From contig JBITNC010000002.1 in assembly GCA_050084985.1 (NCBI GenBank), positions 23,808,001 to 23,872,000 on the forward strand: DNA of 64,000 nucleotides, in the 5' to 3' direction. The DNA is from Nageia nagi. Taxonomy: Eukaryota > Pinophyta. Under the pieces are notes generated by a model, which ran no database searches, was not told the DNA's origin, and saw nothing but the letters and a program-made list of their open reading frames with translations. Of the stretch, positions 24,168 through 36,166 are shown piece after piece. A program made the translations under genes and the position numbers. Numbering within the stretch: position 1 is the first letter of the stretch; the number at the start of each line of letters is the position of its first letter.

Positions 24168-24361
24168 TGAGAGAAGCTAGAATTGAAACTATTCCATTAA
24201 GGAGAAGGGTTTAAATACAATAGAGAAGTAGAAGTTACATTACCATAGAGATAATGGAATTACCCATAACACTAATATTAAAACATGAGATATTAGTATA
24301 AACACTAATGTAATTATTAAATATGTAGATACCTATAATCTAATGTATTATTTCTAATACA
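24168..24361 (-). repeat. T5 3' LTR
   Basis: Read on the minus strand it begins TGTATTAGAAATAATACATT and ends CTTCTCTCA. It aligns with 29495-29690. The sequence just right of it, read on the minus strand, ends ATTATGGGG and serves as the polypurine tract. Confidence 0.8.
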
Positions 24362-24599
24362 CCCCATAATACATTAGGTCTTCAGAGGACATGATAGGAA
24401 GCTTTGAAAGTATTTAAAATTTTCACTATCAAGAGCTTTGTTGAACACATCTACAATTTTCTCTTTTGTGAAAATGTACTGGAGCTGAATATTATGTAAT
24501 GAAACATGATCCCAAAATAAGTACACCTATATCTTAATGTGTTTAGTGCACTCATGAAAACAAGGATTTTGAACTAGTTTCAATACACCTTGATTGTCG

Positions 24600-27500
24600 C
24601 TATGCAAAATTGTGGCTTATTTCTATGGAATTCCAATGTCTATCAAAATGTGACATAACCATACTACTTCACAAATAGCATCTCCTATAGCATGGTATTT
24701 CGAACATGAAATCGATCCAAATCCAAGGAAGAACACATATCCTATCATTAATCTTCTATCATCCAAGGATCCTCCATAATTTGCATTTGTGTATCCAAAT
24801 AAGAAGTACTTATCATTTTTCTTGTACTCTAGGTCATAATTGTCAATTCTATAGATGTACCTTAAAACATGCTTTATCATGATCTAGTGGGCCTTCTTTG
24901 GTTCAAGCATAAATCTTAAAAGATAGTTGACGATATAGCAAATATCTAGCTTGATGTATGCTAGGTAAATTGACCCTCCAATCAGTTGATGGTAGAGAGT
25001 TACATTTATCGATGGAGAACAATCATGGTGTGACAAATGTAAACTAGGTTCAATTGGTATGGACATCAGGTTGCTTTCTATCATCTTGAATTTCTCCAAT
25101 AACTTCTTGGTGTACTTCATCTATGAAATAAATATTTGATCCTGCATCTGCCAAAACTCCAATCCAAGGTAATAGTGAAGTAAACCAAGGATGGTCATGT
25201 CAAATGATCATTTTAGGTCATGTTTGCAAGATATAGTCAACTTCTCAGTACTACCTATGATAACCAGATCATCGACATAAACTACAACTATGGCAATCTC
25301 CCCCCTATGTTGTCGAAGGTAGAGGTTAGGATCATACAGACTACTCTTGAAGTCATGTTGTAGTATATGGGAATCAAATTTCATGTATTAGGATCAAGGA
25401 GCCTATTTCAAACCATAAAGAGACTTGATCAATCTACACACTTTTATTTTTCCTAGATCAATCACAAATCCTTCAGGTTGCTGCATGTAGACTTCTTCCT
25501 CCAATTATTCATTCAAGAAGGCATTTTTCACATCCATTTGATGGAATTTCTAGCCAAATTATGCTACGATTACAAAAGCAATTTTGATTGTCTTCATCTT
25601 GGCTATGGGAGCAAAAGTCTCCTCATATTTGATACCTTATTGTTGAGGATATCCTTTGGCTATGAGTTGAGCCTTGTGCTTATCGAGTGTACCATCAGCT
25701 TTGTATTTAGTTTTGAATGCCTATTTACATCTAATGGTTTTCTTCCCTAGTGGAAGATCTACCAACTTCCACGTGCCATTTTTTATCAATGCATCATATT
25801 CATCCTACATGGTTGACTTCCAATGTGGTAGCTATAACTTCATGAATCATCTCAGGTTCAAGTGTATTTACAACTATTCTCATTAATGCCAAGTTCACTT
25901 CTTCACAAGCCATGCTTTATGTCCTTAGTTTAGAAGTCGAAGTGTTTGGTGGAGCACTCAAGTTTGAATCCTGCAATGTCTTTTGGTACCATGTAGTATT
26001 TACAATGGCAAATTCACAAGTGGAGCTTCTCTCCCATCATCATCATCATCATAATTGATTATGGGGTCACTATCAAGTTCAGGTACCTCTACAAGTGGAC
26101 TAGTTGAAGATTCACCAATCTCATCAAATATTACATCTTTGCTAATATAAGTCTTTCAAGTAGTAGGATCCATGACTCAATAGGCTTTGGATTCACTATT
26201 GTACCTGAGAAGAATGCACCTCTTTGATTTATCATCAATCTTCCTTTGATCCTTAGGAACGTGCATGTAGGCAGTACAACCAAACACTCGAAGATGTGAT
26301 ATATCTAATCATTCTCTTGACCATGCTTCTTCAGATATCATCCCATCAAGAGGTTTTGTAGGTTCCCTATTCAATAAATATGTGGTAGTATTTAATACTT
26401 TGACCAAAATATCCCATCCATTTTTGCATCTTTCAACATGCTTCTTGCCATTTCCATAATGATTCAATTTCATCATTCACAAACTCTATTATGCTATGGT
26501 GTGTAGGATGTGGTCAACTGACATCGAATCCCATGCTACTTCAAGAATGTAAAAAATTCATTTGATAAGTATTCTCCCCCTTGATCTTATTAGAGAATAT
26601 GGATGTTATGAGAAGTTTATTTCTCCACAAATGCCTTGAATTTCTTGAAGTAAGAAACTATTTGATACTTTGTCTTTAGGAAATACACCCTCATTTTTTT
26701 GGAGTAGTCATCAAAAAATAACAAGAACTATATAAGGCCAAAAACACTAGCCTGAATGGGACCATACAAATTAGTATGGACCACATCAAGAGGTCCTTTA
26801 ACATGATGTGTGCTATCATCAAATGGGATTCTATGTTGCTTTCCTACTATGTAATTAGAACAAATTTTGTAGGACAAGTAAGAGATGGAATACCACATAC
26901 CATATCCTTGCAAAGTGATTAGATAATTTGGATTCATGTTTTTGAATCTATGATGCCAAAGGGTAGTGATGTCCATAACATAAACATTGAGTGCCTGATT
27001 GTTGGAAGCTACAACATCAAGTAGGAACATTCTCCCAATTCCTTTTGCTTTTTCTATAATTCAGCATCCTTTGGAATTATCATGAATGAAGCAAACCTTT
27101 TCTCCTTTCACAATATCAAACTCCACCTTCATATTTTTTTCCAACATCTAGCTAACTAATAAGAGGTTCTTTTTGAGCTTTGGCACATATAATACCTCAT
27201 TGATCTTACAGTTTTTCTTTTCAATTCGAACATGAACATCATCCTTGCCTTCAATGTCATAGGATGTGTCATCACCCAATTGAACTTGACCAGGATTTGC
27301 ATTATCTTCCAAGTAAGAAAACCAATCCCTACAACTAGTCATGTGCTTGGAAGCACCAGAATTTACATACCAAGAGGAGGATATTGAAGGCTTCTCTTCA
27401 TGAACAAAAGTGAGATCACTAACATCTTCAGTCACTTGGTCAACATCATTTACAACATTGCCCTTTTGTTATCTTCATTGTAATCATCTTTATTTCCACT

Positions 27501-27640
27501 CCCCTGATTCTGAGGGTTTTTTCTTTTTTATTTTGGATTCTTATTACTCGAAGAGCCTTGAGCAAAAGAATTATACCTGCAATCCTACAGTTCATTTCCT
27601 TTCTTGCCATAAATCATACAGCTTTTATGTTTCTTGTCAT
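24600..27640 (-). pseudogene. T5 pol, partly open (protease, integrase, RT, RNase H)
   Basis: The order on the minus strand is standard copia. Protease is at 27435-27148 with WYVNSGASKHMT, where the catalytic DSGA has become NSGA. The GAG-pre-integrase and integrase start is at 27030-26728 with TLWHHRFKNMN and VVHTNLYGP. The rest of integrase extends to about 26100. Reverse transcriptase has an intact YVDDLVI near 25275, and the KAAH/EPKKAH end is near 24890. RNase H is at 24880-24623 with VLRYIYRIDNYDLEY and GYTNANYGG, where the usual SDADWAG is altered. Stops separate these blocks, so no full polyprotein can be made. Confidence 0.8.
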
Positions 27641-28320
27641 TAGACTACAAAGGATTTTTGCCTTTACTTTTCTATTGGAAGGGTTTCTTTTCTTATTGAT
27701 TTGACACCATAGCTTGCTCCTCTTCATTCAAATTTGCATGGGAGACTTCCTCTTATTGCAACATATTCACCAATTTTTCAAAGGTTGATTTCTAATCCAA
27801 TATGTTCAAGGTCATCACAAAGGTACAAAACTTCTTTGGGAGTGCTCTCAAAATAATTGACACCAAGGATTTGTGTTCCATATTCTCTCCTAGTGCTTGT
27901 AAGGAGACTCAAAGTTTCAAAACAAGGCGAAGGAAAGACTCGATAGTCTCTCCATTCTTCAATAGAAGATTGTGTAACTCGCCTTGCAAGTGTAGAATCT
28001 AATTTTGATTCTTAGATTCATAGACTTGTTGCAACTTCGTCCATGTATCTTCTGCTTCTGTGTAATCATTGACATGAGGTTGGATATTATCTGAGATGCC
28101 AAGTAGGATGATCATTAATGATTTAATGTCACAATGATCAAATTTTATTTGGTCTTCACCAACAGTATATGGATGGGTTTCAGCACCACTAACAATTCCT
28201 CATAAATCTTTAAAGTGAAGAATTGCTTGAATCTTCGTCTCATTATCCCCTTTAAACACTTTACAGTCGAGGAGTAAAATTTTAGGGGCAATCTAGGCTA
28301 TGTTTATTTTTCAAGTTTTA
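27641..28320 (-). pseudogene. T5 gag, decayed
   Basis: On the minus strand the product resembles copia Gag. It begins with a KVFKGDNETKIQAILHFKDL segment, followed by YTEAEDTWTKLQQVYESKNQ and LHLQGELHNLLLKNGETI. A Lys-rich end carries a remnant CCHC knuckle, CMIYGKKGNELWDC-like. In-frame stops occur at several places. The product would normally bind and package the element RNA. Confidence 0.65.
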
Positions 28321-29480
28321 GTCTTCAAATTCACTTATTTGCAAAAAACACACTTTGAAGTGTGCAAAAAAGTTTCTTCTTCACCATTTAAATTTTTCTT
28401 AAAAAAAAAAAGTTTAAAGGGATTAGAACTCTTGACCTTATTTGCATAAAGTTGGTGCTTTACCAATGCACCAAGCAGTTTTTGTTGAAGATTTTATGAC
28501 TTTGAATATTTTTATGACCCTCCAAAGTTTAATAAATCCCTCAAAATTATTAATCTCCTCCAATGTTAAATTTTTGCTGAGCAAATAATTATTATTGAAT
28601 TTCAAACATATGCTTTCCAAAAAAATACGAACTTACTATTTGAAAATTTTATTATTTGATTGGTGATTTTTCAAAAGTATGTGGGCAAATTTGAATGCTC
28701 CAAACAAAATATTTGAGGAAACTTTATATCCTAAAAAACTGATAGTAAATAGCACCTTTGATTATTGGCTCTTCGCATGTGCAAGTAGGAGGTGCGGACG
28801 TGGTTGGGAGATTGACTACCACAATAATAATATGGGGCCTGCTCCATTTTTCTCACGCTGGTAAAAGTTGTTAGGAGGAGATATGGGAATGTTTTCCTAC
28901 ACATGGAGGATTGAGGCTTCTTACGTTTTTTGCAGATTGAACCCGTTCACACCACCAACACTGATATGAATATCACTTCACTTGCTCCTTCATTTGCAAT
29001 AGGAGTCACGTTCTCTACCAATCTGCAGGTGTTGAAAAAGTTTCACAACAGTATTTGAATGATTACGTTCTTTCAATAACGTTGGGTGCACATGCAGGAG
29101 GGGAGAACTTGTGTTGTGCTAGGCTGGACACGTTTTTGCATGTTATATGATAACATCAGGTTACCAATGACTTGGCTTTCCTCATCAGGGTACAGTAGGG
29201 CGTTTGTTTGGTGCTGAGACGGACATTCACTGCTGTGCAATTCTTCTCTGGAAGTATAGATCGTGTAGGAGTATAGAAAGGTTTTGTGGGGGTGGAATCA
29301 TGTCTCCTCCTCACACAATCAATACACCTTATGTAGCCCTCTCTACGCACTGCATCTATCACCAGATTTCGAGCACAGTGGGATGCAAATCAGATGGCAG
29401 ATTTAGCAATATTTACCTTAGGATATTTGTAAGAATAAACCTTCACAAGCAATGGTAAGGAATGGTTCTTCAAAGATGGT
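28321..29480 (-). other. T5 leader with a SINE-like insert and a GC-richer segment
   Basis: About 1.16 kb lies between the primer site and gag. The part at 28770-29460 has a more even base composition than the rest of the window and short open frames on both strands. I recognise no host gene in it. The part near 28400-28480 is tRNA-like and is listed separately. Confidence 0.5.
28400..28482 (-). mobile_element. tRNA-like SINE fragment or tRNA pseudogene
   Basis: On the minus strand GGTGCATTGGTAAAGCACC (A-box region) is followed after about 15 bases by GGTCAAGAGTTCTAATCCC (B-box region), then TTTAAAC and a run of T. The spacing fits a tRNA or tRNA-derived SINE head. No full cloverleaf or target duplication was confirmed. 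It sits inside the T5 leader and so inserted into T5 or an ancestor of it. Confidence 0.5.
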
Positions 29481-29492
29481 GCTCTGATACCA
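29481..29492 (-). other. T5 primer-binding site
   Basis: Read on the minus strand it is TGGTATCAGAGC, the standard plant copia site complementary to the initiator methionine tRNA. It lies directly beside the right-hand LTR. Confidence 0.85.
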
Positions 29493-29494
29493 TA

Positions 29495-29690
29495 TCGAAG
29501 AGAAGTCAGAATTGAAACTATTCTATTAATGAGAAAGGTTTAAATACAATAGAGAAGCGGGAGTTACATTCCCATAGAGATAACGGAATTACCCATGAAC
29601 TCTAATATTAAAATATGATACCTTACTATAAACATTAATGTAATTATTAAATATGTAGATACCTATAATCTAATCTATTATTTCTAATAA
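29495..29690 (-). repeat. T5 5' LTR
   Basis: It aligns with 24168-24361 over its whole length with scattered substitutions. The expected terminal TG on the minus strand is not preserved at 29690, which may explain the missing target duplication. Confidence 0.78.
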
Positions 29691-30244
29691 GGTCAACCCC
29701 ATACTTTAGACAAAACTCATGCTTTGTAGAGATGCAAATATGTTGTACCATCTCATCTCTCACCATATCTTTAAGTTGAGGGCAACAAACTCCTCTGCGT
29801 CAAAGAGTTAGATGAATATCTCTCTCAAATAGCAAATGGCAAGGCCCTTAGTCTAGATGGTTTCCCTTGTGAATTCTACAAATATTGTTAGGAATTTTTT
29901 TCCCTAACATGCACAAAGTTTATCTATAGGCCTTACAATTAGGATCTCTTGGTAATCTCATCAATAAGGATAGAATCAAGTTTATCCCCAACCAAGGGGA
30001 CCTATAGCTCATCACCAATTGGTGACCTATCACACTCTTGAATGTTAGCTACAAAATTATTGCTAAGGTGCTTTTCTTACAACTTAGTTCTTTACTTCCC
30101 ATAATTATCCACTCTAAAAAAATTGGATTCATTCAAAATATATACATCTTAAACAATTTTATTATCATTTGGTAAGGTATGAAATGGGCTCACATCTCTA
30201 ACATACATGCCTTCTTCCTCAAGCTAGATTTTGAGAATAAATAT
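29691..30244 (+). pseudogene. L1 reverse transcriptase, N-terminal part
   Basis: LINE sequence resumes after T5. Motifs with stops include GKALSLDGFPCEFYK near 29845 (the usual GK.PG.DG block), KFIPNQGDL near 29970, ITNW.PITLLNVSYKIIAKVL near 30010 and GFIQN..ILNNFI near 30120. The LKLDFENKY block near 30220 precedes the first catalytic aspartate region. The frame is cut at 30244 by G1. The direct repeat AATAT (30240-30244) versus CATAT (60354-60358) marks the insertion with one mismatch. Confidence 0.8.
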
Positions 30245-30815
30245 TATATATCCATATATGTTTTTCGGAGAAATAAGAAGGTTTTGGTATGGGTATATTC
30301 CTTTCACAACCTTACTACTATTGGAATAGCTATACTTAGCCAATTTTGAGCATGTAGACTAATGTTTAATTTTGGTGAAGTTCAACAGTTTTAACACACA
30401 AATAGCCCATCAGAAAGGTAGTAGAGTTAACAAAAGATAGAAATTAGCCAATTTCAGAGCATTTCCATAGTATTTGATTTTGGCAAAAGTTTGATAATTT
30501 TTTGATGCATTGACATCATCAAAATTTCAGTGAAGTTAGTATAATAGCATACTTAGCCATTTCTCTTATGTATTATGAAGTATTTGATATTGGTTGACTT
30601 GTGGTTGAGTGGAGAAGACTATATTAGGTTGAAACTCTAGAATATTCCTTCACTAGTTCAAGGTCCTACCACAAGTAAATCTGAAATAAATCTAAAATAT
30701 TTATAATAAATCTAAATCTTTGAATATGTAGTTTCTAGCAATAGGAATTTCATCCTCAAAATTACTAATGTGACTTTGATACATGGGCACATGTATTACC
30801 ATGTCTTAGTCAATA
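30245..30815 (+). repeat. G1 5' LTR
   Basis: It aligns with 59172-60353 in separate blocks: TATCCATA.ATGTTTT at the start, AAGAAG.TTTTGGTATG, CTATACTTAGCCAATTTT, AAGGTCCTACCACAAGT and ATGTATTACCA.. at the end. It lacks about 850 bp present in the 3' copy and has about 200 bp of its own. The expected terminal TG reads TA here. No standard primer site follows it that I can name. Confidence 0.68.
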
Positions 30816-31240
30816 GTAGTATAATTCTTTCTAGTATGCTCAATGGGACAAATCTCCTACCTTGTTAATATTGTGCATGATCTTTGTACCATGATGGAAA
30901 CTCCACTTGGATGAAATCCAATCTTTCTTGATAAAGGTTTGAACACAAGAAAAGATCCTTTAAGATCCATTACTTTCAATTTTGTTGATTATGAGAATAA
31001 GGTATCAAACTAGGAAAACTAAAGAATTCCCTAGGGCTATAAGTCCTCCAAGAGTTTTTAAAACTCCTATTAGAAAATCTAAATCCCTCATAGATCTAAC
31101 TCATATTTTGACCCCCACTACATTGAACTTGATTTTGCCTTTCATTTGAAGAAATAGAACCACTCAACCTATTCAAATGGCTTAGCAAGCTACATCTTGC
31201 ATTTATCTTGAGTGAAACATTTTTTTATCTCTTACTATTG
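30816..31240 (+). other. G1 leader
   Basis: This is non-coding sequence between the 5' LTR and gag. I recognise no primer-binding site complementary to a known plant tRNA, probably because of decay. Confidence 0.4.
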
Positions 31241-31900
31241 CAAATCCCCATGAGATTCTGATGCAAGCTATTAAAGCTTTGCAACATTGGTATGGTTACG
31301 AAAATACTACTTATGAATGCTACCAAGATATCATGAAGATGGAAAAGCAGCATAATATAGTCCATGAAGATGTGATGCTTAGACTGTTTGCTATGTCTCT
31401 TTCTAGAAAAGTTCTAGACTGGTACCGAATGCTTCTAGCCAATTCCATATCCATATGGGCTCAACTTGCAGAACCCCTAATTCTAGAGTTTAACAAGGTT
31501 GGTGATCCTTACTCCTTGCTATCTTAATTTATTGTTATTCAAAGAGATCCTATGAAGAATATATCTAATTTCAACCTTATATTTGCTAAATCTTGGGCTA
31601 GAATCTCCCTAGTTGTGAGACCATAGTCTTCCATGGCTTTAATGTTTTATCTCAAAGCTTTTACTCCTATTCTAGCTACTAGGATCTAGATTATTAGTCC
31701 TCAATAATTTCTTAATATTTGTAAATTTGCTTTACAAGTTGAAGTTGCCCTCATTTCAGTAGGAAAACTCCCTCCTAAGGTATTTACACTTATGACATAT
31801 GCACCATCATCTTTCATACAACCCTTAATGCAAAATTATCCTCCCCCACCTATAGCTCAAGCACCTTAGTTGTAGTTATCAGCACTACAACCTCAACTTA
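31241..31900 (+). pseudogene. G1 gag, decayed
   Basis: The 88-codon frame at 31261-31527 contains AMSLSRKVLDWYRMLLANSISIWAQLAEPLILEFNKV-type sequence. This is the retrotrans_gag pattern of gypsy elements, with a W-Y/F spacing and a following EF block. Homology continues after the stop with DPMKNISNF and a Pro-rich stretch to about 31870. The frame is closed by several stops. The product would form the particle core around element RNA. Confidence 0.68.
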
Positions 31901-32849
31901 ACCTCCCTACTTTGCAACCACAAATCGCTTTGCCTATGTCTATTCCATAATTAGCACTCCATGCACCTACTTCTAGTAATAATGTACAACAATAGGAGAA
32001 TGCCAACCAAATGAAGATTGTTGAAATAGAATCCTTGGTGAGGACTATGTATAAAGAGTAGTTTAGATTAGAGATTACTATGACTGGAGGGACGATGGAA
32101 GATAATAGAGGAGGTATCCCTTACCTTCTAGAGACCAGCCACTAAAGCAAAGGGACTTGCTTTGATTAGATAGAGTCTATATATCCCCTAAGACATATAA
32201 TCCTCCACCTAATCAAGATTTATGTAGAGCCTATAATGACCCTCATATTTAAAATAATTTTCCCATCTATCAATATTAGATGAGGTTAGCAGCTAATGGA
32301 GGGGTTAACATTGGTTACTATGTGGATGAAGTAGCATCATAACCTAATTTCATGATTCTCCTAGAATATTCCAATAGAGTGGTTGACACTAGATCTATAG
32401 CCAAACAATTTCCACCCCAAAGGGAGATTCAATTTTGTCCAACCAACCCTAATCAAACACCATTAGTCCCACATCCCAATCTACCATCAAAGAGGTCTTT
32501 ATGAAAATCTACTACCACTGATGAAGTTTTACCAAAAAAGCAAGTTTTGGGAAAACTAAAATAGTCAGTTGACCAACCTTATGCTTCCCTAAAGATCCAA
32601 AAAAGGAATAAGGTAGCTAAGAGGTTCAGATATCCATCTCTTATAAGGGTCGAAAGAGAAGAAGTAGCTCAATCCTACATAAGTAAATATCCATATGAGA
32701 GCTCCTCTTGTATTTCTCCATACAACATTATGGATGAGTTGAAGAGTATACCATAAAGAGTATCACTTTTTTATGCTTTTTGCATTCTCATATAGATTCA
32801 CCTATTAAAGATAGCATTCATGATCCACCCTGAAGGAGAAGGCATTTGG

Positions 32850-33410
32850 AATTGCAGGTTGGACTTAGGTGCTTAGTTACTAGGTATGGGTAGAAATAAA
32901 CCTCCTTCCTTCTACATTTCCCTTAAGTTGGAAGGACACATCATCCATAATTATATGATAGATTCAATGGTAGCCATGATTGTAATGCCAAAGAAGGTAT
33001 CCGATGTCATAGTATTAACTTACACTAGAGATTCCCCTAGAATTCTCCAATTGGTTGGTACTAATGTCAAAACTATTGGTGTAGTGAAGGATATCCTAAT
33101 GAATCTTCAAAAATATCCCAGAGTCTTAATCATCCAACATATTATAGTTGTATACCTTCCCTCTATGTTTTGTTTTTGCTTGTCAAGAGAATTTACATTC
33201 AAATTGGGAGGGTACCTAGCTATGGATTATTCCCATATAACTATTAATTTCAAGAATAAAATGTTTAAGGTTGTCAATGAACCTATTGTAAGGTTTCTCA
33301 TTGAGAAACTCCCTCAAGTAAACCTAATAGGCAAGAAAGATTTATTAATTAATGCTACTAAAATGGAATTAGATTCTATATATTTGGTTTTTGAAATCAT
33401 GATCAAATAG
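32850..33410 (+). pseudogene. G1 retropepsin-like protease region
   Basis: A 174-codon open frame (32886-33410) reads PPSFYISLKLEGHIIHNYMI and then DSMVAMIVMPKKVSDVI. This fits the gypsy aspartic protease pattern, where the active site is normally DSGA and is followed by a hydrophobic MP block. Here the catalytic triad has become DSMV, so it should be inactive. LGGYLAMDYSHITINF near residue 110 is the C-terminal conserved region of Tat proteases. Confidence 0.72.
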
Positions 33411-33479
33411 ATTGAGAATGAGGGCATTAGAAACTATGTAATTCTTGAAGAGATAATTGACCTTTCAACCCTTACCCTT

Positions 33480-33775
33480 TAGGAAGTAAGGGAACAAGAG
33501 TTGAGGATGATGCATTTTTATGGAGCAAAATATAAGAATGGTGTTGGTGCTAGGGTTATCTTGAAGTCCCCTTCTAGTGAGATAAAGAGATATTCCTTCT
33601 ATTTGACTTGGAGTTGCACAATCAATGTAGTAGAATATGAAGCCCTATGTTTAGGGTTAGAATATGTAGACAAATTGAAGATAAGGTGTCTAACCATTTT
33701 TGGTGACTTAGAATTGGTTATCAAACAAGTGATAAATAAATATTTAGTAAAGCATTATTTTCTAAAAATATAGAA
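33480..33775 (+). pseudogene. G1 extra RNase H-like domain upstream of RT
   Basis: The 90-codon frame (33501-33773) reads MMHFYGAKYKNGVGARVIL near residues 3-21, VVEYEALCLGLEY near 43-55 and FGDLELVIKQV near 67-77. This is the RVT_3/archaeal-like RNase H pattern D-GA..., EYEAL, GDSELV. The first D is Y here and S of GDSE is L. Such a second RNase H is a hallmark of plant Tat elements. Here it lies between protease and reverse transcriptase, whereas the second domain is usually described after the first RNase H. A distinct RNase H also follows the RT at 35120-36060. Confidence 0.7.
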
Positions 33776-34229
33776 ATAGAGTATAAGATTTATTGAAAAG
33801 TTTCAATGCTCTCAATTTTACTATATTTCCTAAGGATCAAAAAAGTGAAGATGATGCCTTAGATCAGAAAGGATAAAAGTTTGATCCCCCTCATCATTAT
33901 CTAAGATGAAAAGGTATCTAGCTAATTTTCAATCATTCTATCCCATACAACAACTATCTCTAGGATGTTTTTGATAATGTTGAAGATATAAATGTATTCC
34001 TAACTACATAATTGTTATGCTCAAATAGCCAAGAGTCACTGGTTGAGGCTTTCACAGAAGAAGATGTGTTATAGTTGAGTAATAATGCCTTTCCAAAAGG
34101 TGTTATAGCATTTGAAAACCTCTTCAACAAATATGATCAGTTGAGGAGAGAAAAGATAGCAGCTTCTCCCAAGAGCTTTTAGGAGTTGGAGATAGCTCTC
34201 AATAAAGTTCTTAAAATTGGTATAAGTAA

Positions 34230-35010
34230 CTCATCTGAATATATTTAGGAGATAGCTAAAATCATGAAGGAGTTTGCTAATATCATGGCCTTGAGCTATG
34301 ATGACTATAAGGTGTTCAACAAAGATATCATTCAAGACACCATTGATCTGAAGTAAGGGGTAATGCCTTTCTGTAAGAAATAAAGGCCAATAAATCCTAA
34401 AATAGAAGTGATAATACAAGAGGAGATTCAAAATTTATTTCAAGAAAAGATCATATATCCCATAAAATATTCTATGTGGGTTACCAATCAGGTGCAAGTT
34501 ATGAAGAAGAGTGTACAAATTAGTTTATATGTGGATTTTTAGAATCTTAACCAAACCTCACTTAAAGATAATTACCCTTTGCCTCCTATGGAACAAATCC
34601 TTCACACTATTGTAGGATTCGAATGCTTCTCTTTCCATAATAGCTTCTCTAGTTATAATCAAATTTGGGTAAAGGATAAAGACTAACATAAAAATACATT
34701 CATCATAAAGTGGGGTACATTTACCTTCCAATGAATGCCATTTGACTTGTCCAATGCTAGAGAAACATTTCAAAGGGTAATGGACTATGCATTTGAGGAG
34801 TTAATCAACAAATCTATTTTGGTATATTTAGATGATATTACAATTTTTCAAAAAAGAAGAAGGACCACTTGTAGGATCTCTAGAAAACTTTCTTGAAGTG
34901 CAAAGAATTCAAAATTTCATTAAATTTGAAGAAATATATCTTTTTTATTGACCAAGGGAAGTTATTGGGACATGTAATCTCAAAAGATGAATTTTTCATT
35001 GATTCAAAAA
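34230..35010 (+). pseudogene. G1 reverse transcriptase, decayed
   Basis: The conceptual product includes YDDYKVFNKDIIQ.TIDLK near 34300 and RPINPKIEVIIQEEIQ near 34390. It continues with NLNQTSLKDNYPLPPMEQIL near 34545, FQ.MPFDLSNARETFQRVMD near 34730, and ILVYLDDITIF near 34815 with the YLDD catalytic motif intact. Stops appear in most blocks. This is a typical Ty3/gypsy RT. The minus-strand open frames at 34231-34431 and 34558-34773 are shadows. Confidence 0.82.
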
Positions 35011-35119
35011 TTGTAGAAGCCATTTCTAAGCTTCCATTTTGTTCAATATCAAGAAGTTACAAGCCTTTTTAGGTCAAATCAATTTTGTAAGAATGTTCAT
35101 TCAATATTTTATCAAAATA

Positions 35120-36060
35120 ATTTGGCCTATAATAGAATTACTTAGAGATAATGTTCTTTTCAAATGGACACCAGATCGAGTGTAGTCTTTTGAATAGATA
35201 AAATTAGCTATCATGTTCATGTCATTATTAAGGAATCTAGATTTTTCAAAGGAATTTATTTTATACATCTATGGAGCAAAAAATCACATTTTTGCAATTC
35301 TAACTCAAAAGGAAGATAAACATGATGAACACTCCATAGCCTTCTTTAGCCAGACCCTGCATGGAGCTAAAGAAAGGTATGGATTTATTGAAAAATAATC
35401 ATTCACTATCATGAAAGTGAACACTAGAATCATCCAACCTATAACAAATGGACACTATATCAAGTGTGGATTTATTGAAAAATAAGTGTTCACTATCATG
35501 AAAGTGAACAATAGAATCATCCATCCTATAATAGATTTGCTCATAGATAACATTCCTTTCAAATGGACACCAAATCAAGTGCAATATTTTGAACAAATAA
35601 AATCAGCTATCATGTTGACGTTGATCTTAAGGAATACAAATTTTTCAATGGACTTTATCTTATACATCTATGGATCAAAAAATAGCATTGTTGCAATTTT
35701 TACATAAAAGGAAGATAAACATGATCAACACCCCATAGCCTTCTTTAGCTAGACCCTACATGGAGCTGAAGAAAGGTATGGATTTATTAAAAAATACATG
35801 TTCACTATCATGAAATCCCATAATAAATTTAAGCACTACATCTCCCAAAATAAGATTATAGTGCTTACCATCCACCCAGATGTTCAAAACTATATCATCC
35901 AAGGTGAGATAGATTCTAGTAGAGCTAGATGGATTTCAGTAGAGCTAGATGGATTACTAATATTTTGTAATATAATGAGGAAATCTATCCAACAAAAGTA
36001 GTTAAGAGAAGAGCTATTTGTAAATATTTAGTGGAAGATCAGATCTCTGATTATATCTTG
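35120..36060 (+). pseudogene. G1 RNase H with internal tandem duplication
   Basis: The domain after the RT has FKWTP..VQ.FEQIK.AI, then FILYIYGAKNHIFAILTQKEDKHDEH.IAFFSQTLHGAEERYGFIEK. It is present twice, from about 35161 and 35560, with the second copy continuing to ALTIHPDV.NYI-like sequence near 35870. The gypsy RNase H catalytic aspartate in the L..D.S block is changed to YIYG. Because of the duplication and stops the protein cannot fold as a normal domain. Confidence 0.75.
35127..35820 (+). repeat. Tandem duplication of about 399 bp within G1 RNase H
   Basis: CCTATAATAGA near 35128 and again near 35526, and CAAATGGACACC at 35161 and at 35560, mark two units with a period near 399 bp. 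Inside the first unit a block of about 80 bp beginning GGATTTATTGAAAAATAA is itself repeated near 35380 and 35468. The copies are diverged, so the duplication is old. It is absent from normal gypsy RNase H. Confidence 0.78.
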
Positions 36061-36166
36061 ATTCTCAAAGTAGAAAGTGCAGATAGAGAACTTTCAAAAG
36101 TTCCAAAAGAATAAGATAATTAGCTAACTCAACTTTGTACATACTTTCCTTGTTCACACTGCTATT

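Larger units (their letters stand above)
24168..29690 (-). mobile_element. T5: minus-strand Ty1/copia with short LTRs, inside L1
   Basis: LTRs of about 195 bp lie at both ends. Gag-pol runs right to left, a TGGTATCAGAGC primer site adjoins the right LTR, and a purine tract adjoins the left LTR. The LINE coding sequence stops at one side and resumes at the other. No target duplication is recognisable: the left flank is CTATT and the right flank GGTCA. The terminal bases of the right LTR are eroded. Several long open stretches remain in pol but gag and pol are broken by stops. Its proteins differ clearly from the T1 family. Confidence 0.85.

Noticed and set aside
29691-30244. Separate second LINE
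   Set aside because: Motif order continues from the endonuclease part before T5 and into the RT part after G1, so one interrupted LINE explains all three pieces.
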